Assembly (NCBI GenBank): GCA_963839515.1
Contig: CAWIVN010000023.1
Location: 372,001-436,000 of the forward strand
Length of the DNA stretch: 64,000 nt
From: Fredericiella sp963839515
GTDB taxonomy: Bacteria > Chloroflexota > Anaerolineae > Caldilineales > Caldilineaceae
Reading direction: 5' to 3'
Shown here: one piece after another, positions 8,020 through 17,107 of the stretch
Layout: every line of letters begins with the position of its first letter
How positions within the stretch are numbered: the stretch's first letter is position 1
Made by a program: the position numbers and the translations under genes
Notes under the pieces: model-generated
Database searches by the model: none
The model's input: the letters and a program-made list of their open reading frames with translations, nothing else
What the model was told of the DNA's origin: nothing

Positions 8020-8547
8020 TCAGGCGGCGATCAAGCCCTTGCGCCTGGCCAGGAAGTAGGCAAGGGGCACGGCCGCCTCCATTGGCTCGGTTTCGATCAT
8101 GCGGTCGAAGTCCAGGAGGGGCACGGTGACAGGCGTCAAGATCTCGGCCACCTCCGGCTGTGCAATCCCTGGGGTCAGATCGGTTGCGGCGAAGAGGTGG
8201 ACGATCGAGTCCATGCAGCCGGGGGCGTGATGGAACGTGCCCAGACTGTGCAGGTATTGGGCGGTGTAGCCGGCCTCCTCCAGGAGTTCCCGCCGTGCGG
8301 CCTCTTCGAACGACTCGTCCGCCTGCACCCCGCCGCCTGGCAGATCGTACACCTCACGCTTCACGGCGTGGCGGTACTGTTTTATCATCACGATTCGGTC
8401 GCCCAGGATTGGGAGGATCAGGACAGCCCGGATCGTGTCTACATAGTCGTACTTGAAGGTGAAACCGTTGGGCAACTGGATATGGTCGATGCGGATTTTG
8501 AGGAAGCCGTTGTAGCCGAGTTCAGTTCCTAGCGTCTTGACGTCCAT
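8020..8547 (-). CDS. Nudix hydrolase, ADP-ribose pyrophosphatase-like
   Basis: This 175-residue enzyme has a complete Nudix box G-x5-E-x7-REUxEExGU at residues 72-94, including R86, E87, E90 and E91, which coordinate the catalytic magnesium. The preceding VDTIRAVLILPIL and the QYRHAVKREVYDLPGG segment resemble the ADP-sugar pyrophosphatase subgroup (NudF type), and the length fits. It would hydrolyse ADP-ribose or a related nucleoside diphosphate-sugar in the cytoplasm as a housekeeping step. The ATG at 8547 is preceded by AAAGGACC. It is transcribed in the same direction as the MalT-like regulator upstream but probably separately. Confidence 0.88.
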   Translation of the reverse strand: MDVKTLGTELGYNGFLKIRIDHIQLPNGFTFKYDYVDTIRAVLILPILGDRIVMIKQYRHAVKREVYDLPGGGVQADESFEEAARRELLEEAGYTAQYLHSLGTFHHAPGCMDSIVHLFAATDLTPGIAQPEVAEILTPVTVPLLDFDRMIETEPMEAAVPLAYFLARRKGLIAA

Positions 8548-8605
8548 GGTGGAGGGTCCTTTCGGGTCAAGCCCGAACGAAAATCATCGTTGCTAGAGCC
8601 TTTCT

Positions 8606-11350
8606 TCACAGCAGTTGCAGGTTGCGCGCAGAGTCCAACGCAGCGGTGCGGTTGTCTACACCTAGCTTGCCGTAAATACTCTTGACGTGAAAGCGGACCG
8701 TGTTGAGGCTGACGATCAGGCGCTCTGCGACTTCCTGATAGGTAAGCCCCTGCGCCATGAGGCGCAGCACGTCGATCTCGCGCTCCGACAGCGGCTCGAC
8801 CAGGGCGGGTTGAGCGAACGGTATGGCCGCGCTGCCGGCGCTGCCTGGGGATGGGGCGAGGGTGTCACGCAGGCGGGTGACGTAGGCCGCCAGCGCCGGC
8901 GGCGGATCAAGCGCAGACAGGAGATGCACCATGCCGGCGCCCAGCCCGGCGAAGAGGCGGATGTAGCCGCTGGGCGCCGCCAACTGCAAGGCATGTTCGA
9001 GATCGATTTGGGCAGGACCGTGTCTGCCTTGTGCTTGGAGGGCGAGAGCGCGCAGGCTGTAGGCTTCGATGGTGCGGCCCAGACGACCCCCGGTCTCGGC
9101 GGAGGCGACGATGCGGCCCGCCAGCGGCAAGGCCTGGCCAATAAGACTGCTGGCTGTGTGGCCTGGCCGCTGACCCCATGTGCGATATAGCAGCAAACGC
9201 AAATAGGCCAGGTGCACCACTTCGCGCGTGTGGCCGGTGGGCGCGTCGATGGCGATGCCGCTCTCTTCCAACGCCTGCTGCGCCGCCTGGTCGTCGTGGC
9301 GCGCGAGGGCAAGGCTGACTTGCTGGTTGACGATATACGGTGCGATCCAGGCAGGCATGCTGCGGCCACGCAACTGCCGGGCCTGTTCGAGCAACTGCTC
9401 GGCGGCGGCCGTATCGCCGCGGGCGGCCTCGATGCGCGAGAGCACGATGCTGCCATAGGCGACGGCCGCAACATGGCCGCTGCGCCGTCCCAGTTCGAGC
9501 GCCTTGTACGCCTGGCGGTGTGCTTCGTCCAAATCGTTCCACTCGTATAGAACGTGCGCCAACGCCCCATACACTGAGGCGAGGGTGGGCGAGTGCAGTG
9601 CGCCTGCTGCCTCGGCCTCGCCGATGACGCGGCGGCAGAGAGCGGCGGCTTCATGCAGCTGTCCGCGCTCGAACGTCAGGAGGGAAAGGTTGGCAACGCT
9701 CAACATGGCCGCCACCGTGTTATGCGCCGCCCGGCACAAGGGCAGTGCTTCCTGGTAGGTGGTAATAGCCTCGACCGTGCGCCCGGCATAGTTGTAGGCC
9801 GTGGCCAGGCAAAAGCGCGTGGCGCCCTGCACATAGGTGTTGCCGGGCGGGGCCATTGCCACCGCCTCGCGCGCCAAGGTGCAGGCGCGCTCCGTTTCGC
9901 CGCGCAGCGAGACCAGCCCGGCGCGCAGGGCAAGGATCTCGGCCTCCAGTGCCGCCTGGTCTTCCTGCCGGATTGGTGGCTGGGCTGCCGGCGCCGTGGC
10001 CATTAGCGCTGCTTCGGCATTGCGCAGATAGCCGTCGATCTCACCAAGTTGGCCATGCAGGAGCAGCGACCAGGCAAAGGCGACATTGGCTTGCGGGCCG
10101 GCCGCCTGCCACTCGCCAGGCAGCCGGTGCAGCCAGCCGGCCACGGTTTGGGCATAGCCTTGCAGCACAAGCGGCCGGGCGTGGGCTTCAAGCAGGGCGA
10201 CCACCTGGGCATAGTCGCCCGCATCCAGTGTGTGCTCGATGGCTTCGATGGGCTGCACCTGGCCTATATACCAGGCAGCCGCCCGCCGGTGCAGGCTGGG
10301 GATCAGTGCCGGTTGCGTGCGCTGCAGTTGGCCGCGCAGCAGCTCGCGAAAGAGATGGTGATAGCGATACCAGGCGTGATCGCCATCCAGCGGGACGACA
10401 AAGGCATTGGCGGTATAGAGCGCGGCCAGCAGCTCAGTGCTGTCGTCGCGCTCGCACACGGTATCGCAGAGTGTGCCGCTGAGCCGTTCGAGGATCGATG
10501 TCTGCAGCAGAAAAGCCTGCACGGCAGCAGGTTGTCGGCGCAGCACCTCCTCGGTCAGGTACGTGAGGATAAAGTGATGGTTGCTGGAGATCCCGGCAAT
10601 CAGGCTCCCCGGGTCGTCACTTTTTTGCAGCGAGAGGCCGGCCAATTGCAAGCCGGCCACCCAGCCTTCGATACGGGCGTCTAACTCGGCCACCTGCTGC
10701 GGTGAGAGCGAGAGGCCCATCACCTGGCTGAGAAAGGTGGCAGTCTCCTCGGGCGAAAAGCGCAAATCTTGGGCACGCAGCTCGACCAGCTGTCCCTGTC
10801 CGCGCAGGCGGGCAAGCGGCAGCGGTGGGTCCTCGCGCGCAGCCAGCAGCAGGTGAAGCTGGGGCGGCTGATGGGCGACGAGGGTAGCCAACGCCTGCTC
10901 GATCCTGGGTTCGTCGATGAGGTGAAAATCGTCGAGCACGAGCAGGCCGTCGTGTGGCAGTTCGGCCAGGTCGTTGATCAGCGTGATCGTGGCCGCCTCG
11001 ATGGGCGGCATCTGGCCACTCTCGAGCGCGTCGCTCAGGTCGTGGCCGAGGGCAGGATCGAGGGATTGCAGGGCGGCGATCAGGTAGCGCAGAAAGCGAT
11101 TGGGGTCGTTGTCCGCTGCGTCGAGTGAAAGCCAGGCCACCGGCAGTGGCTGCTGCTGCGCCCAGGTGGCGACCAACGTCGTCTTGCCAAAGCCGGCCGG
11201 AGCCGAGACTAACGTCAGTGGGTGGGTAAGTGCGGCTTCCAGCAGCTTCACCAACCTAGGCCGCAGCACAAGGGCCGCGCGCGCACGGGGCAGAAAGAGC
11301 TTGGTGGCAAGCAGTGGCGAACGCAACGGCGGACTTGGCGAGTGCGGCAT
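8606..11350 (-). CDS. MalT-like LuxR-family transcriptional activator (STAND ATPase, TPR-like repeats)
   Basis: This 914-residue regulator has the MalT architecture. An N-terminal NTPase has Walker A APAGFGKTT at about 50-58 and Walker B LLVLDDFHLI at about 136-145. A winged-helix region follows, then a long helical repeat region (about 400-830, tetratricopeptide-like). The C-terminal LuxR helix-turn-helix runs from LSEREIDVLRLMAQGL to VSLNTVRFHVKSIYGKLGV. Family members bind an inducer in the repeat region, oligomerise with ATP and activate operons. The start at 11350 (MPHSPSP) begins right at the conserved LLATKLFLPR; 99 codons of upstream open frame cover the divergent promoter and were excluded. 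Its target is unknown; the divergent ABC operon is the obvious candidate. Confidence 0.9.
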   Translation of the reverse strand: MPHSPSPPLRSPLLATKLFLPRARAALVLRPRLVKLLEAALTHPLTLVSAPAGFGKTTLVATWAQQQPLPVAWLSLDAADNDPNRFLRYLIAALQSLDPALGHDLSDALESGQMPPIEAATITLINDLAELPHDGLLVLDDFHLIDEPRIEQALATLVAHQPPQLHLLLAAREDPPLPLARLRGQGQLVELRAQDLRFSPEETATFLSQVMGLSLSPQQVAELDARIEGWVAGLQLAGLSLQKSDDPGSLIAGISSNHHFILTYLTEEVLRRQPAAVQAFLLQTSILERLSGTLCDTVCERDDSTELLAALYTANAFVVPLDGDHAWYRYHHLFRELLRGQLQRTQPALIPSLHRRAAAWYIGQVQPIEAIEHTLDAGDYAQVVALLEAHARPLVLQGYAQTVAGWLHRLPGEWQAAGPQANVAFAWSLLLHGQLGEIDGYLRNAEAALMATAPAAQPPIRQEDQAALEAEILALRAGLVSLRGETERACTLAREAVAMAPPGNTYVQGATRFCLATAYNYAGRTVEAITTYQEALPLCRAAHNTVAAMLSVANLSLLTFERGQLHEAAALCRRVIGEAEAAGALHSPTLASVYGALAHVLYEWNDLDEAHRQAYKALELGRRSGHVAAVAYGSIVLSRIEAARGDTAAAEQLLEQARQLRGRSMPAWIAPYIVNQQVSLALARHDDQAAQQALEESGIAIDAPTGHTREVVHLAYLRLLLYRTWGQRPGHTASSLIGQALPLAGRIVASAETGGRLGRTIEAYSLRALALQAQGRHGPAQIDLEHALQLAAPSGYIRLFAGLGAGMVHLLSALDPPPALAAYVTRLRDTLAPSPGSAGSAAIPFAQPALVEPLSEREIDVLRLMAQGLTYQEVAERLIVSLNTVRFHVKSIYGKLGVDNRTAALDSARNLQLL

Positions 11351-11451
11351 AAAGTAGATTGTAGCGGCGTGTCGTAAGCCCGTCAATGAGAAAGTGAGAA
11401 CAGAGCGAGCCCTCGTCCAAAGCAGCACCTTGTCGCACTTCATCCAGATTT

Positions 11452-11484
11452 CATTTAGCGTGGTTATGCTATGCACGCTAAATG
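11452..11484. promoter_or_regulatory. 33-bp inverted-repeat operator in the divergent regulator/lipoprotein promoter region
   Basis: CATTTAGCGTG (11452-11462) and CACGCTAAATG (11474-11484) are perfect 11-bp inverted arms around an 11-base spacer that contains TATGCT, a possible -10. It lies between the MalT-like gene and the lipoprotein/ABC operon. The outer TTAGC...GCTAA halves have the same spacing as the CIRCE heat-shock operator (TTAGC-N17-GCTAA), but the inner bases differ. Confidence 0.6.
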
Positions 11485-11532
11485 GCAGCGTGTACAGTGA
11501 TCCGTCAATTGGTGCAGAGGGGGAGGGAAAGT

Positions 11533-12144
11533 ATGGCAACCATACGAGTCTTTGTTTGTGTGTTGTTGATCCTGTTGCTGGGAGCAATGCTGGCCGGCTG
11601 TGGTTCCGCGCCTGGAGCATCAGGTGATGCGGCAGGCGCCAGCGCAACGCTGCCCGCCGTGGCCAATGGTGAAGGGGAAGGCGAAGAGGGGGGCGTTGAG
11701 GCTGCCTTGGTAACGTATGCAGACACCAACCAAGGCTTTGCCATCGGCCATCCCGGCCCCTGGCAGCAGGATGCCACGGTCGACGACGGTGTGAAGTTTA
11801 GCGGCGGCGACGCCAGCATGACGCTGTCCTTTGCGGCGCCGGCTGCCGGTATGGATGCCATGGCCTATGCCCAGAACGATGTGGCGGCCGTGCAAGCTGC
11901 TTTTCCAGGCTTTAAGCAGCTGAGCCTTGCGCCCTCGACCGAGGTGCAGGACGCAGTTGTCCTTGGCTTTGAGGCGAACGGCAAGTCGGCTGTGACAGGC
12001 AAGGAGTTTACTGCCCACAACGAGCGCTATTACATTCCCGTCGGGGGCAATCGACTTGCCGTCCTCACCGTGGTTGGACCGGCCAACCTGTACGACCGTG
12101 AGGGCGTGCGCGATATTGCGTTAACCCTCAAGATGACTGAGTAA
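11533..12144 (+). CDS. Secreted lipoprotein opening an ABC-transporter/two-component operon
   Basis: The 203-residue product begins with a classic lipoprotein signal: a basic start, a hydrophobic core (VFVCVLLILLLGAML) and lipobox MLAGC near residue 24. A low-complexity Ala/Gly/Glu linker follows, then a compact domain of about 140 residues. The AYTYAD-type strand region and its GFAIGHPGPWQQD segment resemble PsbP/LpqN-like surface domains, and the beta-lactamase lipoprotein at 37.4 kb has a similar FSVPVPTSWTV segment. GGGAGGG precedes the ATG at 11533. It is 13 bases from the first ABC ATPase gene and is probably an extracytoplasmic accessory or sensing component of that transporter. Confidence 0.75.
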   Translation: MATIRVFVCVLLILLLGAMLAGCGSAPGASGDAAGASATLPAVANGEGEGEEGGVEAALVTYADTNQGFAIGHPGPWQQDATVDDGVKFSGGDASMTLSFAAPAAGMDAMAYAQNDVAAVQAAFPGFKQLSLAPSTEVQDAVVLGFEANGKSAVTGKEFTAHNERYYIPVGGNRLAVLTVVGPANLYDREGVRDIALTLKMTE

Positions 12145-12157
12145 GGGAGGTGCGGGT

Positions 12158-12841
12158 ATGGATGCGGTGGTGCTGCATGAACTCTACAAGATTTACAGGG
12201 AAGGCGAGATCGAGACCGTCGCCCTGCGTGGGGCGCAGTTGCAGGTCGAATCCGGCGACTTTGTCGCCATCACCGGCCGTTCCGGCGCAGGCAAGAGCAC
12301 GCTGCTCAGCCTGATCGGCGGGCTGGCCATTCCGAGCGCCGGGCGCGTGGTGGTCGGTGGTACGGATATTGCACGTCTCAACGAGCGCGAGCGCGCCTTG
12401 TACCGGCGCAGCAAGATCGGTATTGTCTACCAGGCCGACAACCTGGTCCCCTTTCTCACGGCACTGGAGAATGTAGCCTTGCCGATGCAACTGGCGGGGC
12501 GCAAGCGCGCTGTGCAGCGCGCCGCCGAACTGCTGGACGAGGTGGGCCTGGCGCAGCGCCTGCAGCACCGGCCGGCGCTGCTGTCGGGGGGAGAACGCCA
12601 GCGTGTGGCCATCGCACTGGCACTGGCAAACGAGCCGGAGTTATTGTTGGCGGATGAACTGACAGGCGAGCTGGATTCGCACACTGCCGAGCGCGTCATG
12701 CAGTTACTCGCCATGCTGAACGTGAGCCACAAGCTGACTTTGATCGTGGTGACTCACAACAAGGCTGTGGCTGCCCGCGCCAGGCGCCAGGTTGCGATAG
12801 TGGATGGCAGGCTGTTGGCAGCGGAGGGGCACTATGTCTGA
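12158..12841 (+). CDS. ABC transporter ATPase, LolD/MacB-type (first of two)
   Basis: This 227-residue nucleotide-binding subunit has Walker A GRSGAGKST (about residues 40-48), the signature LLSGGERQRVAIALAL, and Walker B LLLADELTGELDS. The Pro usual in DEPTG is Leu here (DELTG), which is unusual but sits outside the catalytic Glu. The length and the EIETVALRGAQLQVE start region match the LolD/MacB/FtsE class, which powers FtsX-like permeases that do mechanical work or export rather than ordinary import. It starts 13 bases after the lipoprotein gene and overlaps the next ATPase gene by 8 bases. Confidence 0.9.
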   Translation: MDAVVLHELYKIYREGEIETVALRGAQLQVESGDFVAITGRSGAGKSTLLSLIGGLAIPSAGRVVVGGTDIARLNERERALYRRSKIGIVYQADNLVPFLTALENVALPMQLAGRKRAVQRAAELLDEVGLAQRLQHRPALLSGGERQRVAIALALANEPELLLADELTGELDSHTAERVMQLLAMLNVSHKLTLIVVTHNKAVAARARRQVAIVDGRLLAAEGHYV

Positions 12842-13583
12842 CATGCTGTTGTGCACGAAGGGGCTAACCCGTGAGTATCGCGTCGGGCGTAACGTCATTG
12901 CGGCGCTCTGCGCAGTAGATATTGTGCTGCGGCGCGGCGAATTTGTGGCTATTATGGGGCCGAGCGGCTGCGGGAAGTCGACGCTGCTCAACCTGATCGG
13001 TGGGCTTGATCAGCCAACGGCCGGCCAGGTTCTGCTCGACGGCCATGACCTGGCGCAATACAATGAGGAGCAGCTGGCGGCGTTGCGGCGCAACAAGATG
13101 GGTTTCATTTTCCAACGCCACGACTTGTTTCCTGTCCTGACGGCACGCGAAAACGTGGAATTTCCGCTGCTGCTGGATGCCGTGGCGCCGGCGGATCGCC
13201 GTGTGCGTGCCGAGGAGCTGCTGTCCCTGGTCGGGCTGGCAGCCAAGGCCGAACATTTGCCGGAGGAACTGTCAGGCGGCGAGCAGCAGCGGGTAGGGAT
13301 TGCCCGAGCGCTGGCCAACCGGCCGGCGCTCCTGTTGGCTGACGAACCGACCGGCAACCTTGACAGTGCGACAGCGGCTGAGGTGCTCGACGCATTGGAG
13401 GCCATTGCTCGCCAGCACGGGCTAACCCTTGTCATGGTCACGCATGATCCTGAGAGTGCTGCCCGTGCGGATCGCACCCTGTACCTGCGCGACGGCCAAC
13501 TTGTGGGGATGGAAGCTGCGCCAGAGGTTGGGGCAGAGGTTGCGGCAGTAGTTACAGCAGTAGTTGCGGCAGAAGGAGGTTGA
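12834..13583 (+). CDS. ABC transporter ATPase, LolD/MacB-type (second of two)
   Basis: A second 249-residue ATPase with Walker A GPSGCGKST, signature LSGGEQQRVGIARALANRP and canonical Walker B LLLADEPTGNLDS. The H-loop is VMVTHDPESAARAD. It closely resembles the preceding ATPase but keeps the consensus DEPTG. The C-terminus carries an Ala/Val/Glu-rich tail of about 23 residues, coded by short repeats around gcagtagtt, which is not part of the fold. The start at 12834 overlaps the upstream stop by 8 bases and has GGAGGGG just before it. Together the pair could form a heterodimeric motor for the single downstream permease. Confidence 0.9.
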   Translation: MSDMLLCTKGLTREYRVGRNVIAALCAVDIVLRRGEFVAIMGPSGCGKSTLLNLIGGLDQPTAGQVLLDGHDLAQYNEEQLAALRRNKMGFIFQRHDLFPVLTARENVEFPLLLDAVAPADRRVRAEELLSLVGLAAKAEHLPEELSGGEQQRVGIARALANRPALLLADEPTGNLDSATAAEVLDALEAIARQHGLTLVMVTHDPESAARADRTLYLRDGQLVGMEAAPEVGAEVAAVVTAVVAAEGG

Positions 13584-13587
13584 TGCC

Positions 13588-16368
13588 ATGATAGTCCAGT
13601 ATGCCTGGCGGTTGGTGGCGCGCAATCGGCGCCGCACGGCGACCTATCTGTTCGGCCTGGCACTGGCTGTGGGCCTGTTGTCCGGCATCCTGTTTTTTGT
13701 CGACGCGACCGGCCGTGAGATGACGGCTACGGCCTTGGCGCCGGTAAAGCTGGACATCATCGCCCATGCTGTCGAGCCCGATTTTGATCCAGGCACGGCC
13801 GTCGCCGCCATAGCGGCACAGCGCGGCGTTCTGGGGGTCGAGGCTGTGACGGCTGCCGATTTCACCAGTGCCGTCAAAGCCGGCGGGACACAGCCGTCAC
13901 CCGTCGGCCGTATGTTTGCGCTGCAGCCTGGCTACTTTGAGACCTTTGATGTGCTGCAAATCAGCTCCGGCGAGTTTGCGCCAGGTAGCGTGTTGGTAAG
14001 TGAAGCGATGGCAATTGTCCAGAAGCTGCAGGTAGGCGACAAGCTACAACTCACATTTACTGGTGTCGATACGCCCGTTACGCTGCCTGTCAGCGGTATC
14101 GTCAACATGGATAACGCCGATCCGCTGTTCGCCTTGGCCACTGACGCCGAGAATGCGATCGTTGCCGACGTGGTGGTTGTGGACGCGGCGTGGTTTAGCG
14201 CCAACCTGGCTGCACCGCTGGGTGTGCAAGCCGCCAATCTTACTGACGCGCCGCCACCTGGGTCAGTGGTGCTCGACCCGCAGTTGCATGTCAAGATCGA
14301 TCGCTCGCTCTTGCCGGCCGACCCAGCGCTGGCCGCGCAGCACACAGAGAGCATGCGGCGCACGGTGGAGCGGCAGTTCTCTGGCCAGCTCAAGGCAGTC
14401 GATAATCTGTCTGCCACCTTTAAGACGGCCAAGGCCGACGTGCTGTCCGCCAAGATTCTGTTTATCTTTTTGGGGTTGCCGGGGGTGGCTCTGGCGGCCT
14501 ATCTAGCCAAGTTTGCGGCGGAATTGTTTGCTGCAGCACAGCGTCGCGAGTTGAGCTTGCTGCGCACCCGTGGGGCTACCCCGCGCCAAATCGCCTTGAT
14601 GATTGCTGCTGCTTCCGTGTTTTTGGCCGTGGGCGGTTCGGTCTTGGGGATCTTGTTTGGCCTGGTTGCCCTCCTTGTCAGCGCCGGCGGGCAGGTGGCA
14701 AGCGCGCTCAATCCGCTGGCGCCCGGCTTTGACTGGCGGCTGTTCGGCAATTCGGTGGCCATCGCCTTCGTTGCGGGGCTCCTGCTGACTTTCCTGGCTG
14801 CGTTCCTTCCGAGCTATGGAGCCCTGCGGCGCGAGATCATCCAGGAAAGGCGCACGACGCATCGTGCGGAAGCGGCGCCGTTTTGGAAGCGCAGCTACCT
14901 GGACCTCATTCTGCTGCTGGCGGCGGGAGTTATCTTGCTGTGGCTGCAGTTCAACGGCGGCTTTAAACCGACGGCCAGCGAAGGCGCTGCCGTACAACTG
15001 TCATTCTACTTGTTTTTGGCCCCGTTCTTTGCCTGGATGGGCTTGATCCTGCTGACCTTGCGCCTGGTAGAAAGCGGGCTGGTCAGGGCCGGGCCGCAGA
15101 TTGCCAGGGGATTCAAAGCCGCATTTGGCGAAATCGGCGAGGTGGCGGGCAAGTCCGTGGTGCGCCGCGCGGCACGCGTCAGCGCGGCGACTGCGGTCAT
15201 TGCCTTGACACTCTCATTTGGCGTCAGCCTGGCCATCTTCCAGCAGACCTACAGCACGGAGAAACGGTTGGATGCGCAATACATCGTCGGGTCTGACATC
15301 CGCTTTACGCCTGCGCTCAATACGCCACAGCGGGCCGAATTTGCCGAGAAGCTGTTGGCGCCCGGCGTGACCGGCGTCACCGCTGTCGTGCGCGACACGC
15401 AAGCCTTGGTAGGATCCGAAAAGAATACCGTCTACGGCATCGACGTGCCCTCGTTCCAGCAGGTGGCGTATCTGCCCGACAGCTTTTTTGTCGACGGAAC
15501 GGCGCAGCAGACGATTGATGCGATAGCCAATCGGAACTCGAACTATGCTCCTGCCTCGGCGCAGGATGTACTGGACGCCCTGGCGACAACGCCCAACGGG
15601 GTGCTGATCTCGGTTGAACAGGCGGAGAAGTACAATATTCTTGTGGGCGACCCGGTGCTGCTGCATCTCTACAACCGCGCAGCCAACAGCTACACGGATG
15701 TACAAGCCCAAGCTGTCGGATTGTTTGTCTACTTTCCAACTTCGGCGCAGGATTCAGACTTCATTCTCAACCGCGACTTCATGATCAGCAGTTCCGGCAA
15801 TCCCGCCGTGGACTTCTTTCTGCTCAAGACTGATGGCAACCCACAGACAATTGCACGGATAGCGGACACCTTGGCGGCCCAATATAAGAATGTAATGCCC
15901 GTGCGCGTGCAAACCACCGAGACCGTGATCAAGACCGAATCGAGTTCGCTGACATCGCTAAATCTAGGCGGCCTTGGCGCCATGGAACGCTTGTATACGC
16001 TACTGGTCACGTCGGTGGGTCTCGCCATTTTCTTGCTGGCGATGATTGCAGAACGTCAGCGTGAGTTTGGAGCCATGCGTGCGCTAGGAGCCAACTTGAG
16101 CCAACTGCGACGATTCCTGCTGGCCGAGGCGGCAACCATCGGCACTCTCAGCATCGTCATCGGCTTTGTCGTGGGCATCGGCCTGGCACAGATGTTGGTG
16201 ATGCTGCTGGGTGTGATATTCACCATTCCGGCGCGTGAACTGGCGTGGCCTGGGGTAGAACTCATGGCTCTAGCCGTGCTGGTCATTGCCGGTATGAGCG
16301 CCAGCGCCTGGCTCAGCGCTCGCCGCCTGGCGCAGTTGCGCGTGGTAGAGGCGCTGCGTGAGTTGTAA
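13588..16368 (+). CDS. FtsX/MacB-family ABC permease
   Basis: This 926-residue membrane protein begins with a basic cytoplasmic stretch and a membrane helix (about 16-36), followed by a large extracytoplasmic MacB-like domain. Helices then come in two FtsX-type blocks, at roughly 290-430 and 820-920, with extra helices and a second large external domain between them. The duplicated layout (two FtsX domains, about ten helices) is that of long MacB/LolCE-like permeases found as single-chain units. AAGGAGG precedes the ATG at 13588 at ideal spacing. With the two ATPases and the lipoprotein it probably exports a lipid, peptide or lipoprotein, or resists cell-envelope stress. The substrate is unknown. 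Confidence 0.88.
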   Translation: MIVQYAWRLVARNRRRTATYLFGLALAVGLLSGILFFVDATGREMTATALAPVKLDIIAHAVEPDFDPGTAVAAIAAQRGVLGVEAVTAADFTSAVKAGGTQPSPVGRMFALQPGYFETFDVLQISSGEFAPGSVLVSEAMAIVQKLQVGDKLQLTFTGVDTPVTLPVSGIVNMDNADPLFALATDAENAIVADVVVVDAAWFSANLAAPLGVQAANLTDAPPPGSVVLDPQLHVKIDRSLLPADPALAAQHTESMRRTVERQFSGQLKAVDNLSATFKTAKADVLSAKILFIFLGLPGVALAAYLAKFAAELFAAAQRRELSLLRTRGATPRQIALMIAAASVFLAVGGSVLGILFGLVALLVSAGGQVASALNPLAPGFDWRLFGNSVAIAFVAGLLLTFLAAFLPSYGALRREIIQERRTTHRAEAAPFWKRSYLDLILLLAAGVILLWLQFNGGFKPTASEGAAVQLSFYLFLAPFFAWMGLILLTLRLVESGLVRAGPQIARGFKAAFGEIGEVAGKSVVRRAARVSAATAVIALTLSFGVSLAIFQQTYSTEKRLDAQYIVGSDIRFTPALNTPQRAEFAEKLLAPGVTGVTAVVRDTQALVGSEKNTVYGIDVPSFQQVAYLPDSFFVDGTAQQTIDAIANRNSNYAPASAQDVLDALATTPNGVLISVEQAEKYNILVGDPVLLHLYNRAANSYTDVQAQAVGLFVYFPTSAQDSDFILNRDFMISSSGNPAVDFFLLKTDGNPQTIARIADTLAAQYKNVMPVRVQTTETVIKTESSSLTSLNLGGLGAMERLYTLLVTSVGLAIFLLAMIAERQREFGAMRALGANLSQLRRFLLAEAATIGTLSIVIGFVVGIGLAQMLVMLLGVIFTIPARELAWPGVELMALAVLVIAGMSASAWLSARRLAQLRVVEALREL

Positions 16369-16370
16369 GC

Positions 16371-16376
16371 TATAAT
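16371..16376 (+). promoter_or_regulatory. Possible internal -10 element before the response regulator
   Basis: TATAAT, an exact -10 consensus, lies 2 bases after the permease stop codon and 41 bases before the regulator start. No good -35 is found at 16-18 bases, so this is a weak call for a secondary promoter. Confidence 0.25.
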
Positions 16377-16417
16377 TGACTGCCGGCACGGGTGGGTGGC
16401 ACGGGGAGCACAGACAA

Positions 16418-17107
16418 GTGCGTGTACTGATTGTCGAGGATGAACACAAAATCGCCGCCTATGTGAAGCGTGGCCTGGAGGAACATGGGTACGCTGTCGA
16501 TGTGGCTTACTCCGGTGGCGACGCGCTCGATTGGCTGCGGGCAGTGATGTTCGATCTCATTGTACTCGACGTGCTGCTGCCCGGAATGGATGGCCTGGAG
16601 GTATGTCGCGAGGCGCGCAAGATGGGGCTGCGCACTCCCATCCTGATGTTGACGGCGCGTGACGCCGTCGGCGATCGCGTCGCAGGTCTGGATGCCGGCG
16701 CCGACGATTACCTGGTGAAGCCGTTTGCCATCGAGGAACTACTGGCGCGCTTGCGTGCACTGAGCCGGCGCGCCCCGGAAGCACTGCGCTCCCCCGTGTT
16801 GTGTGTCGGTGACTTGACCCTGGACACGGCGACACACCGGGTGGCCCGGAGCGGCAAGGAGATCGAGCTGACCGCCAAAGAGTACGCTGTGCTGGAATGC
16901 TTGCTGCGCGCGCCTGGCCGCCTGCTCACACGCACGGTTATCGCCGACCATGTGTGGAGCTATGACAGCTTTAACGAGTCAAACGTCATCGACGTATATA
17001 TTCGCAATCTGCGCCGCAAGATCGACGACGGCCAGGCCGTCAAGCTGATCCACACCGTGCGTGGAGCCGGCTACCGCCTGGCTGAGGGCAGCGATGAGCT
17101 GGCTTAG
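16418..17107 (+). CDS. OmpR/PhoB-family response regulator
   Basis: The 229-residue product has a receiver domain with acidic pocket E7/D8, phosphoacceptor D51 in LIVLDVLLPGMDG and conserved K101 in DDYLVKPF. A winged-helix DNA-binding domain follows, with ELTAKEYAVLECLL and VIDVYIRNLRRKID. The start is the GTG at 16418, which gives the usual VRVLIVEDE beginning and has GGGGAG upstream; the frame upstream of it has only a TTG with no ribosome site. It follows the permease by 49 bases and overlaps the kinase gene by 14 bases. The pair probably controls the ABC operon in response to an envelope signal. Confidence 0.93.
   Translation: MRVLIVEDEHKIAAYVKRGLEEHGYAVDVAYSGGDALDWLRAVMFDLIVLDVLLPGMDGLEVCREARKMGLRTPILMLTARDAVGDRVAGLDAGADDYLVKPFAIEELLARLRALSRRAPEALRSPVLCVGDLTLDTATHRVARSGKEIELTAKEYAVLECLLRAPGRLLTRTVIADHVWSYDSFNESNVIDVYIRNLRRKIDDGQAVKLIHTVRGAGYRLAEGSDELA

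Noticed and set aside
11351..11647. A 99-codon upstream extension of the MalT-like regulator
   Set aside because: The family homology begins at LLATKLFLPR right after ATG 11350. The extension runs through the divergent promoter region and the 33-bp inverted repeat and has no ribosome site.
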